Of a stretch of 33,201 nt of DNA, positions 7,895 through 15,282 are shown one piece after another. Under the pieces are notes generated by a model, which saw only the letters and a program-made list of their open reading frames with translations, had not been told where the DNA came from and ran no database searches. The translations under genes and the position numbers were made by a program. The stretch's first letter is position 1. Every line of letters starts with the position of its first letter. Source of the DNA: DAIDKA01 sp035485475 (GTDB lineage Bacteria > Pseudomonadota > Gammaproteobacteria > Steroidobacterales > Steroidobacteraceae); NCBI GenBank assembly GCA_035485475.1, contig DATHOA010000023.1, positions 1 through 33,201 of the forward strand, given 5' to 3'.

Positions 7895-10045
7895 TTACAG
7901 GCTGTACTGCAGCCTGATGCGCAGGGTGCGCGGAATGCCGGGGTGCACCACGTAGTCGGCGGCCGGCGCGCTGGCATTTTGCAGGCGCGAGACGTAGTAA
8001 TACTCGATGTCGTTCCAGCGGGTATTGAAGATGTTGAAGGCATCCAGCGCCACCAGCCAATGGGAGGCGGGCCGGTATCCGACCTGCGCATCCACTGTCG
8101 TGTAGGGCGGTGAGTTCGCACTGTTGTCTTCCACCAGGGGCGACTGCCCGAAGTGGCGGGCCCGCAGTGCGCCAAACCAGCCGCTTGGATGCTGGGCGGT
8201 CAGCCCCGCATCAATGACATTGGTAGGGCTGTTGGGGATATAGCGACCGGTGATGGCAATGGGCTGTACGCAGGGATGACTCGGTGCAGCATCCGTGCAG
8301 CCTAAGTCATCGGGCGGGGCGTTGTGATCGAAGCGAGCGCGGGAGAAGGCGGCGTTGAAATCTGCCGCAAGCCAGTCGTTGATGCGATAGCCATTGCTCC
8401 ATTCGACACCGGTGCGGGTGGTGGCGCCGCTGGGTGAGGTCACACCGGCATCCCCATCAAATACCAGCTCCGACTTCAGTTTCAGATCGAATATATCGAG
8501 CGATGTTTTCCACCCCGGAACCCGCTGTGAGGACACGCCGATCTCGGCACTGTCGGCGCGGGTGAGGGGCGTCACCGGTGAGTCTTCGGGATTTTGGCCG
8601 CTGCGGGTGACCCCGCGCGCGTCATTGCTGTGATAACCGCTTGCAAGGCTTACGAAAAACTGTGTCGCGGCCCAGGGCCCGAGCACGATCCCCAGTTTCG
8701 GGCTCACGATGGAGGCGTGCCTGTTCCCGGTATCGCAGCCCAACGGGTCACTGGTGATGTCGCAGACCCCGTCGGGCTTCAGCATCTTGTCGCGAACCTT
8801 GAAATCGAAGAAGTCATCCCGCACGCCCAGGACGGTTTGTACCGGGCGCAGCCATTGGATACTGTTTTCGAAGTAGACCGCCGTGGCGGACTCACTGACG
8901 CCGGCATTCTGTACCGGGTCCAGCAACCGTCGGTCATCGGTATGGAAGATCCCCACGTCGCGGATGTCATCCAGGCGGGCCTGCAGGCCCAGAACATTCG
9001 ACATCGGCATTCCGGCAAGCGGCAGATCCCAGGTCTTCGACGCCTTGAGTCCATAAACGACGCGATCATCATGTTGCAGCATCTGATCGCCATTCACCGG
9101 GTCGACCAGGTAGTAGGTAAAGGTGGACCACAGGTCCAGCCGGTAGCGAATCACGTAGGCGGACAGCTGATCCTGGCCAGAATCATCGCGCTGTACCGCG
9201 TTGAAGGAAAGGCTGTAGCGGGCGGTCACGCCGCCGTCGGTTGGATTGAGGCTGCCATAGCGATCGATCAGTCCGGCATCGATGGGCCGTTGCGGGACCT
9301 GGTCCGTTGCGTTCCAGCGACCCGAGTAGCCCATGGCTGTCAGGGTCCAATAGTCGCGATCCGTACCCTGCCGGTAGCGCAGCAATGCATTGAGGCGATG
9401 GTAGTCATCCGGCACGTCGAAGGGTCCATCATTGTGATAGACCTCGCCCGCTGCCAGCAGGCTGCCGGTATCCAGTGTCGTTGATCCCATCAGCAATGCA
9501 CGCCGGTAGCCGTCCTGACCGAACCCTAGGCCTGCGGTCGGGTCGGCATGCTCCAGCAGGCTCATGCGCACGGCGCCGGCCGTCGCAAAGTCACCCTCGT
9601 CAGCGTAGTAGGGGCCTTTCTTGTAATGCAGGTCACCGACCAGCTCGGGGATCAGAAAATTCAGATCGGAATAGCCCTGACCATGCGCATGCGTGGGCAG
9701 GTTGACCGGCATATCGTCGACTTCGGTCGCCAGGTCCGTGCCGTGATCGAGATTGAAGGCCCGCAGGAAGTACTGGTTGGCCTTACCCTCGCCGGAATGC
9801 TGGGTAACGATCAGGCCCGGTACGTTTTCAAGGATGGCACCGGGCCTGAGCAGCGGCTGCTCGGCGAGTTGCTCATGGTTCACATCGCCACTGGACGCCG
9901 CAAGCATGCTGCTGACGCCGGTCGCCGTGACCGTGACCGTTTGCAGCATGTCCGTGTCGTCATCGGCCTGGACAGTGACGGTGAGTCCGACGGTGAGCGC
10001 CATGGCGGTCACGGCGCTGTACCGGCGCAGTTTCGATGGCGTCAT
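7895..10045 (-). CDS. TonB-dependent outer-membrane receptor
   Basis: 716 residues. The signal peptide (TAMALTVGLTVTVQA) is cut near residue 27 and is followed by a TonB-box-like QTVTVTATG. The plug domain covers residues ~45-170 and includes PGAILENVPGLIVTQHSGEG, FLRAFNLDHGTDLATEVDD and the His-rich PTHAHGQGYSDLNF. The rest is a barrel ending in a long C-terminal region with LVALDAFNIFNTRWNDIEYY and the last strand TLRIRLQYSL. Such receptors import a scarce ligand using TonB energy. The barrel ends in Leu rather than the usual aromatic residue. It heads the minus-strand run DUF4331, lipoprotein, TPR, HupE-like, so its ligand is probably what that set handles; the His-rich plug loop and HupE-like partner hint at a metal or metal complex (inference). 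Confidence 0.9.
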   Translation of the reverse strand: MTPSKLRRYSAVTAMALTVGLTVTVQADDDTDMLQTVTVTATGVSSMLAASSGDVNHEQLAEQPLLRPGAILENVPGLIVTQHSGEGKANQYFLRAFNLDHGTDLATEVDDMPVNLPTHAHGQGYSDLNFLIPELVGDLHYKKGPYYADEGDFATAGAVRMSLLEHADPTAGLGFGQDGYRRALLMGSTTLDTGSLLAAGEVYHNDGPFDVPDDYHRLNALLRYRQGTDRDYWTLTAMGYSGRWNATDQVPQRPIDAGLIDRYGSLNPTDGGVTARYSLSFNAVQRDDSGQDQLSAYVIRYRLDLWSTFTYYLVDPVNGDQMLQHDDRVVYGLKASKTWDLPLAGMPMSNVLGLQARLDDIRDVGIFHTDDRRLLDPVQNAGVSESATAVYFENSIQWLRPVQTVLGVRDDFFDFKVRDKMLKPDGVCDITSDPLGCDTGNRHASIVSPKLGIVLGPWAATQFFVSLASGYHSNDARGVTRSGQNPEDSPVTPLTRADSAEIGVSSQRVPGWKTSLDIFDLKLKSELVFDGDAGVTSPSGATTRTGVEWSNGYRINDWLAADFNAAFSRARFDHNAPPDDLGCTDAAPSHPCVQPIAITGRYIPNSPTNVIDAGLTAQHPSGWFGALRARHFGQSPLVEDNSANSPPYTTVDAQVGYRPASHWLVALDAFNIFNTRWNDIEYYYVSRLQNASAPAADYVVHPGIPRTLRIRLQYSL

Positions 10046-10057
10046 GTCGATGCAATA

Positions 10058-10072
10058 CGCGCGAAACGCGCG
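10058..10072. promoter_or_regulatory. Perfect CGCGCG inverted repeat just before the TonB receptor start
   Basis: CGCGCG, AAA, CGCGCG: two perfect 6-base arms with a 3-base loop, ending 13 bases from the receptor's ATG. No good Shine-Dalgarno sequence is visible between the repeat and the start. It could be a small leader hairpin affecting translation of the receptor or a binding site in the divergent promoter region. Alternating CG of this length can also occur by chance in GC-rich DNA. Confidence 0.3.
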
Positions 10073-10229
10073 GTCGGATGCAGCAACGCCTACAAGACGG
10101 TAAGGATTCCTACACGCTTAGGGTGGCAAGTCCGTGCAATTTATCGGCGTTACCCTTGCAGCATCGTCTTGGCCGTCGCCGCACAATGCATCGCAAGGAA
10201 TCAAATTCACCCGGAACCTAGGAAACGCC

Positions 10230-10403
10230 ATGAAAGACGCAACACGAATTGTAATCGGCAGCCTGCTGCTGGCCATTGCCGCCATCAGCGCCGGGTGCGT
10301 CGTCGCGGGGCCACGCGAGGGCTTCTACGATCGCGATCACCACCGGTATTACCACGAGCATTCCTGGGTCGACTGCGGCGATCATGACGATCATTGCCGC
10401 TGA
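10230..10403 (+). CDS. 57-residue His/Asp/Cys-rich lipoprotein
   Basis: The start is the ATG at 10230, preceded by AGGAA at 10220-10224. The signal peptide MKDATRIVIGSLLLAIAAIS runs into a lipobox AGC with the lipidated cysteine at residue 23. Only 34 residues follow, and they are strikingly polar: six His (37, 38, 42, 44, 52, 55), two Cys (49, 56) and many Asp within the stretches YDRDHHRYYHEHSW and DCGDHDDHC. This composition fits metal binding at the membrane surface. It diverges from the TonB receptor operon, so the two may share control. No family was recognised, and small lipoproteins with HDHH-like tails are common and mostly uncharacterised. The gene is followed by a 12-base-pair hairpin before glgX. 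Confidence 0.65.
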   Translation: MKDATRIVIGSLLLAIAAISAGCVVAGPREGFYDRDHHRYYHEHSWVDCGDHDDHCR

Positions 10404-10492
10404 TTCCTGCAAGTAACCGCAAAGCTGACAGCCGAGGTTCGAGCCGCTTTGGGTCGCTCTTCGGTACCGGAATCCGCTTAGGGTTCTGGCAA

Positions 10493-10523
10493 GGTCGGCG
10501 CCCCGCTCATAGGGGCGCCGACC
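10493..10523 (+). terminator. Strong 12-bp hairpin between the small lipoprotein gene and glgX
   Basis: GGTCGGCGCCCC (10493-10504), loop GCTCATA, GGGGCGCCGACC (10512-10523): a perfect 12-base-pair stem. No T-run follows on either strand, so it is not a classical intrinsic terminator. It lies 90 bases after the lipoprotein stop and ends only 3 bases before the glgX ribosome site (AGGA at 10527-10530). It may stop or slow transcripts from the lipoprotein gene, protect the glgX message end, or tune glgX translation. Confidence 0.5.
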
Positions 10524-10538
10524 GGTAGGACGCGTAAT

Positions 10539-12662
10539 ATGGCCCCGCCCGGCAAATCCCGTGTTCGTGAAGGTAATTCCCAGGCTCATGGTGCGATCTG
10601 GGATGGTAAAGGCACCAACTTCACGCTCTATTCGGCCAATGCGACCAAGGTCGAGGTATGCCTGTTCGATGCGGCCGGCGGCACCGAACTGGAACGCCTG
10701 GTGTTGCCCGAATATACCGACCAGGTCTGGCATGGATATATTCCGGATGTGCACCCCGGTTCAGTCTACGGAATGCGCGTGCACGGTCCGTATGAACCCC
10801 TGCAGGGCCATCGCTTCAATCCCCACAAGCTGGTGCTTGATCCTTACGCGCGAGGTCATACCGGTGCACTGAAATGGGCGCCGGAAGTATTCGGCTATAC
10901 CCTCGGCCACAAGGATGAGGACCTGAGCTTCGATACCCGGGACAGCGCTGCGTTCGTGCCGAAATGCGTGGTCGTCGATCCGGACTTCGACTGGAAGGGG
11001 CAACCGCGCAAGCGCGGGGTTCCCTGGGATCGCACCATCATCTACGAGGCCCACGTCAAGGGCTTCACCAAATTGCATCCCGCAGTCCCGGAAAAACAGC
11101 GCGGCACCTATGCGGGGCTGGGCACGAAGCAGGTAGTCGATTACGTCCGGTCGCTTGGGGTGACCTCTATCGAACTGTTGCCGATCCATACCTTCATTAA
11201 CGACAGTCAGCTGCTTGAAAAGGGGCTGACCAATTATTGGGGATACAATAGCATCGGCTTCTTTGCGCCCGATCCGCGGTATGCATCGGAACCTGAGCAA
11301 TGTCTGCGCGAATTCAAGGAAATGGTTGCGAGCTTCCATGAGGCCGGTCTCGAGGTCATCCTCGATGTGGTCTACAACCATACGGCCGAAGGCAATGAGC
11401 GGGGCCCGACGTTGTCCTTCAAGGGCATCGACAATGCCTCCTATTACCGGCTGCTGCCCGAGAAGCGCTATTACATCAACGACACGGGCACCGGCAATAC
11501 GGTGAACCTGTCGCATCCGAATGTCATTGAAATGGTCACCGACAGCCTGCGCTATTGGGTCAATGAGCTGCATATCGATGGCTTCCGTTTTGATCTGGGA
11601 ACCATTCTCGCCCGCGAGCCCGATGGTTTCGACAGTCAAAGCGGCTTCCTCAAGGCCTGCCATCAGGACCCGGTACTGCGCACCGTCAAGCTCATAGCCG
11701 AACCCTGGGACTGCGGCCCGGGGGGCTATCAGGTCGGACAGTTTCCGCCGGGTTGGGCTGAGTGGAATGACCGGTACCGCGATGAGGTGCGCAGTTACTG
11801 GAAGGGCGATGCGCCCGCACGATTGGTAGCGCAACGGCTGTGCGCCTCGGCGGATCTGTTCAATCGTCTGGGTCGCAGGCCGTCAGCGTGCGTCAACTTC
11901 GTAACTGCACATGATGGCTTCACCCTGAATGACATTGTGTCGTACAACGACAAGCACAATGAAGCCAATGGCGAGGATAACCGCGACGGCAGCAGTGACA
12001 ACCGCTCCTGGAATTGCGGCGCCGAAGGTGCGACGGAGGATCCCGAAGTCAACGTGCTGCGCGAGCGGCAGATGCGCAATATGCTGGCGACGCTGCTGCT
12101 GTCCCAGGGCACCCCGATGTTCGTGGCCGGCGATGAGTTCGCACGGACGCAAAACGGCAACAATAATGCCTACTGCCAGGACAACGAGATCAGCTGGATC
12201 AACTGGACCTTGGACGGGAAGGGAAAATCGCTGCTGCAGTTCGTGCAGACGCTGTGCGGGTTGCGCGCCAAATATCCGATTCTGCGTCGCAATCGTTTTT
12301 TGACGGGCAGTTACGACGAAGAGCTCGATATCAAGGATCTGACCTGGATCAATGCCAACGGTCAGGAGATGACCGGCGAGGAATGGACGGATGACCTCAT
12401 GAAGTGTTTCGGCATGCTGATGGACGGGCGCGCGCGACCCACCGGGGTGCGGCAGCGCGGCACCGAGGCGGCCATGCTCATGATTCTGAATTCGCACCAC
12501 GACCTGGTCAATTTCACCCTCCCGGACTATCCCGACGGACAGACCTGGGATCGGCTGATCGATACGCATGAGGCGAACGAGGAGGTGGCGTACAAGGGGA
12601 CGGCAGGCAAGGTGTACGGAGTGACGGGTCGATCCCTCGTGCTGTTCGTGCGGGCGAACTAG
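10539..12662 (+). CDS. glgX: Glycogen debranching enzyme GlgX
   Basis: 707 residues. GlgX hydrolyses alpha-1,6 branch linkages of phosphorylase-trimmed glycogen, releasing linear maltooligosaccharides in the cytoplasm. The N-terminal ~150 residues are a starch-binding-like domain (GAIWDGKGTNFTLYSANATK, HGYIPDVHPGSVYGMRVHGP). The GH13 barrel follows with its four signature regions: DVVYNH near 276, GFRFDLGT near 348-355 with the nucleophile Asp, AEPWD near 387 with the acid Glu, and TAHDGF near 456 with the stabilising Asp. It is somewhat longer than E. coli GlgX (about 657) but within family range. The ATG at 10539 has AGGA 8 bases upstream. The treY start lies 2 bases after its stop, so they form an operon: GlgX makes the linear chains that TreY converts. 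Confidence 0.95.
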   Translation: MAPPGKSRVREGNSQAHGAIWDGKGTNFTLYSANATKVEVCLFDAAGGTELERLVLPEYTDQVWHGYIPDVHPGSVYGMRVHGPYEPLQGHRFNPHKLVLDPYARGHTGALKWAPEVFGYTLGHKDEDLSFDTRDSAAFVPKCVVVDPDFDWKGQPRKRGVPWDRTIIYEAHVKGFTKLHPAVPEKQRGTYAGLGTKQVVDYVRSLGVTSIELLPIHTFINDSQLLEKGLTNYWGYNSIGFFAPDPRYASEPEQCLREFKEMVASFHEAGLEVILDVVYNHTAEGNERGPTLSFKGIDNASYYRLLPEKRYYINDTGTGNTVNLSHPNVIEMVTDSLRYWVNELHIDGFRFDLGTILAREPDGFDSQSGFLKACHQDPVLRTVKLIAEPWDCGPGGYQVGQFPPGWAEWNDRYRDEVRSYWKGDAPARLVAQRLCASADLFNRLGRRPSACVNFVTAHDGFTLNDIVSYNDKHNEANGEDNRDGSSDNRSWNCGAEGATEDPEVNVLRERQMRNMLATLLLSQGTPMFVAGDEFARTQNGNNNAYCQDNEISWINWTLDGKGKSLLQFVQTLCGLRAKYPILRRNRFLTGSYDEELDIKDLTWINANGQEMTGEEWTDDLMKCFGMLMDGRARPTGVRQRGTEAAMLMILNSHHDLVNFTLPDYPDGQTWDRLIDTHEANEEVAYKGTAGKVYGVTGRSLVLFVRAN

Positions 12663-12664
12663 CC

Positions 12665-15268
12665 ATGGCAGCGGCTGCAAACTCCCCGCGCTCCTGGGTT
12701 GCCACCTATCGATTGCAGCTGCACCAGGGTTTCACGCTGGCGGATGCGGAAAAGGTGTTGCCGTACCTCGCCAGCCTGGGCATCAGTCATGTCTACCTGT
12801 CCCCGTGCCTGCAGGCGGCTGCGGGAAGCCAGCATGGCTACGATGTGATCGATCCGCGGCACGTCAGTCATGACCTGGGTGGGGATGCGGCGTGGACCCA
12901 CTTTGTGGCGGCCGCGCATGCCCATTCGCTGGGTATTCTGCTGGACATCGTGCCGAACCACATGGCGGCAACCGAGCAGAACAGCTGGTGGGATGATGTG
13001 CTGGCGCATGGACCATACAGTGAACATGCGCGCTACTTCGACATTCGGCACACTGCCGGTAGCCGCTTTTGCGTGCACATCTGCAGTCTCGCCCGTCCTT
13101 ATGGTGAGGTACTGCTCGCCGGGGAGCTGAAACTGGAGAGCCGGCACGGCCGGCTGCGTCTGCAGCACTTTGACAACTCCTGGCCATTGTCGCCGGCTTC
13201 CTGGGGGGGCGTGCTGAATCGCTCCGAGCAGTGCTTTGCCGACCTGCAGGGGCTGGCGCAGATCGAGGCGCCAGGCGCAGCCGAACGCCGGGCCTACCAA
13301 ATCGCGTTGCAGACGGCGAGCGAAATCCTCAAAGATACGACGCCGGGTGCCCTGGCCGAGCGGCTGAACGCGATCAACGGCGAGGCCGGCAACCTCGATG
13401 CGGTAATTCAGCGCCAGTTCTACGCCGTGCACAGCTGGAAACTCGCCGGGGAGCTGGTCAACTACCGGCGCTTCTTCGATGTGTCGACGCTGGTCGGGCT
13501 TTCGACCGAGCGGCCGGAAGTGTTCAAGGCGACCCACAATCGTTTCCGCAAGATGATTGAACAGGGGGAGATCGATGGTTTGCGCGTCGATCACCCGGAT
13601 GGTCTGCGCGATCCGCTTGAGTATCTCGAACGCTTGCGCGCACTGCTGCCGCGGGGGCGGATCTACGTCGAGAAGATTCTGGACAATGAGGAGCGCCTGC
13701 CGAACTGGCCGATCGACGGCACGGTCGGCTACGATTTTCTCGCGAAGGTCAACCGGCTGTGGATGAGCGATCAGCACAGTGACAAGCTCACCTCGACCTA
13801 TGCGGATTTCACGGGTCATTCGGTCGACCTGGGTGCGCTGATCCGGGAAAAGAAAGACTTCATCGTGGGCCACGCATTTGCCTTCGACCACCAGCGACTG
13901 TCGGCGATGGCGGTCAATATCGCGCGCGAGTCCTACCTGACGCGGGATCTGAGCCCCCAGCAGATTCACGATGCGGTGGCGCAGGTCACCGCAGCACTGG
14001 GGGTGTACCGCACCTACCGCACGGCCACCACCTTGAGCGAGGCCGACAAGGCCGTCATTGCCGAGGCGGTGCGCAGTGCCCGATTCGCCCGTTCCGGCAT
14101 CGATGCTGCGGTATTCGATTTCATACTGGCATTCCTGACCCGCGAACAGCTCAGCGATGCGCAGTTCGCGTTCGTCGGGCCGTGGCAGCAGCTCACGCCT
14201 GCGGTGATGGCGAAGGGCGTCGAAGACACCACGTTTTACTGTTTCGATCGACTGCTTTCATGCAACGAGGTCGGCGCCCAGGCCTCCCTGATCGGCATCT
14301 CCTCTGACAAGTTTCATGAATACTGTCTGTATTTGAGCGAGCACTGGCCGCGCAACCAGCTGACCACCTCGACGCACGACAACAAGCGCAGCGAGGATGT
14401 GCGCACGCGAATCTCGCTGCTGTCGGAAATTGCGGATCGCTGGGCCGAGGCATTGCAGCAGTGGTCGATCATGAATGAGGGCGCCTGGAACAATCGCAAC
14501 AAGGATCGGCACGCCGAATATCTGCTTTATCAGACCCTGGTCGGGGCCTGGCCCATTGATGCAGGGCGCTGCTGGCAGTATATGCTCAAAGCCTGCCGCG
14601 AGGCGAAGCTGCGCACTTCCTGGCAGGAGCCCAATGTTGGATATGAGGAAAATATAAAGGGCTTCGTCGACCGGGTATTGCAGAACGAGGAGTTCCTGAA
14701 GAGTCTCGTCGAGTTCGTCGAGCCACTGGTGCTGCCGGGCCGAATCAACAGTCTCGCGCAGACGCTGATCAAACTGGTCGTTCCGGGGGTGCCGGACCTG
14801 TACCAGGGGACGGAGTTGTGGGATCTGAGCCTGGTGGATCCCGACAATCGCCGTCCGGTCGACTACCAACAGCGCATGCAGCTGCTCACCCGCTGCCGCT
14901 CGATGAGCGCCGCCGAGGCGACGGCCGATTGGGACTCGGGCCTGCCGAAGCTGTGGTTGATCGACCGGTTGCTGAGCCTGCGCGCGGCGCAGCCTGAGGA
15001 GTTCTCGGAAGGTAGTCGCTATCAACCGCTGGTCGCGCAGGGACCGCATCTGGGGAATCTGTTTGCGTTTCGACGCGGCGACAATCTCATCGCCGCGGTG
15101 CCGCGACTGATGTTGTCGATCGCAAACCAGTGGGAGGAGACGCGTCTGCCGTTACCCAGCGGCACATGGGAGAACATCTTCACCCTGGAGACGGTGTCGG
15201 CGTCGGCCAGTGCAACGCAGCTGTTCGGCAGTTTTCCGGTCGCGCTGCTGCGCAAGAAGCCGGCGTGA
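12665..15268 (+). CDS. treY: Maltooligosyl trehalose synthase TreY
   Basis: 867 residues. TreY turns the reducing-end maltose unit of linear maltooligosaccharides into an alpha,alpha-1,1 trehalose unit, the first step of the TreYZ trehalose route. The opening SWVATYRLQLHQGFTLADAE and LGISHVYLSPCLQAAAGSQH is diagnostic. GH13 regions are DIVPNHMA near residue 93, LRVDHPDG near 305 (nucleophile Asp), YVEKIL near 333 (acid Glu) and STHDNKRSEDVRTR near 568 (Asp). The C-terminal section keeps VPGVPDLYQGTELWDLSLVD. The length is normal for the family. It follows glgX by 2 bases and converges on treZ, with only 14 bases between the stop codons. Confidence 0.96.
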   Translation: MAAAANSPRSWVATYRLQLHQGFTLADAEKVLPYLASLGISHVYLSPCLQAAAGSQHGYDVIDPRHVSHDLGGDAAWTHFVAAAHAHSLGILLDIVPNHMAATEQNSWWDDVLAHGPYSEHARYFDIRHTAGSRFCVHICSLARPYGEVLLAGELKLESRHGRLRLQHFDNSWPLSPASWGGVLNRSEQCFADLQGLAQIEAPGAAERRAYQIALQTASEILKDTTPGALAERLNAINGEAGNLDAVIQRQFYAVHSWKLAGELVNYRRFFDVSTLVGLSTERPEVFKATHNRFRKMIEQGEIDGLRVDHPDGLRDPLEYLERLRALLPRGRIYVEKILDNEERLPNWPIDGTVGYDFLAKVNRLWMSDQHSDKLTSTYADFTGHSVDLGALIREKKDFIVGHAFAFDHQRLSAMAVNIARESYLTRDLSPQQIHDAVAQVTAALGVYRTYRTATTLSEADKAVIAEAVRSARFARSGIDAAVFDFILAFLTREQLSDAQFAFVGPWQQLTPAVMAKGVEDTTFYCFDRLLSCNEVGAQASLIGISSDKFHEYCLYLSEHWPRNQLTTSTHDNKRSEDVRTRISLLSEIADRWAEALQQWSIMNEGAWNNRNKDRHAEYLLYQTLVGAWPIDAGRCWQYMLKACREAKLRTSWQEPNVGYEENIKGFVDRVLQNEEFLKSLVEFVEPLVLPGRINSLAQTLIKLVVPGVPDLYQGTELWDLSLVDPDNRRPVDYQQRMQLLTRCRSMSAAEATADWDSGLPKLWLIDRLLSLRAAQPEEFSEGSRYQPLVAQGPHLGNLFAFRRGDNLIAAVPRLMLSIANQWEETRLPLPSGTWENIFTLETVSASASATQLFGSFPVALLRKKPA

Positions 15269-15282
15269 TGTGAACGCGCCTG

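Noticed and set aside
12659..13969. 436-codon open frame on the minus strand
   Set aside because: It runs antisense to treY, whose family motifs are unmistakable; long antisense frames are common in GC-rich coding DNA and this one has no recognisable domain.
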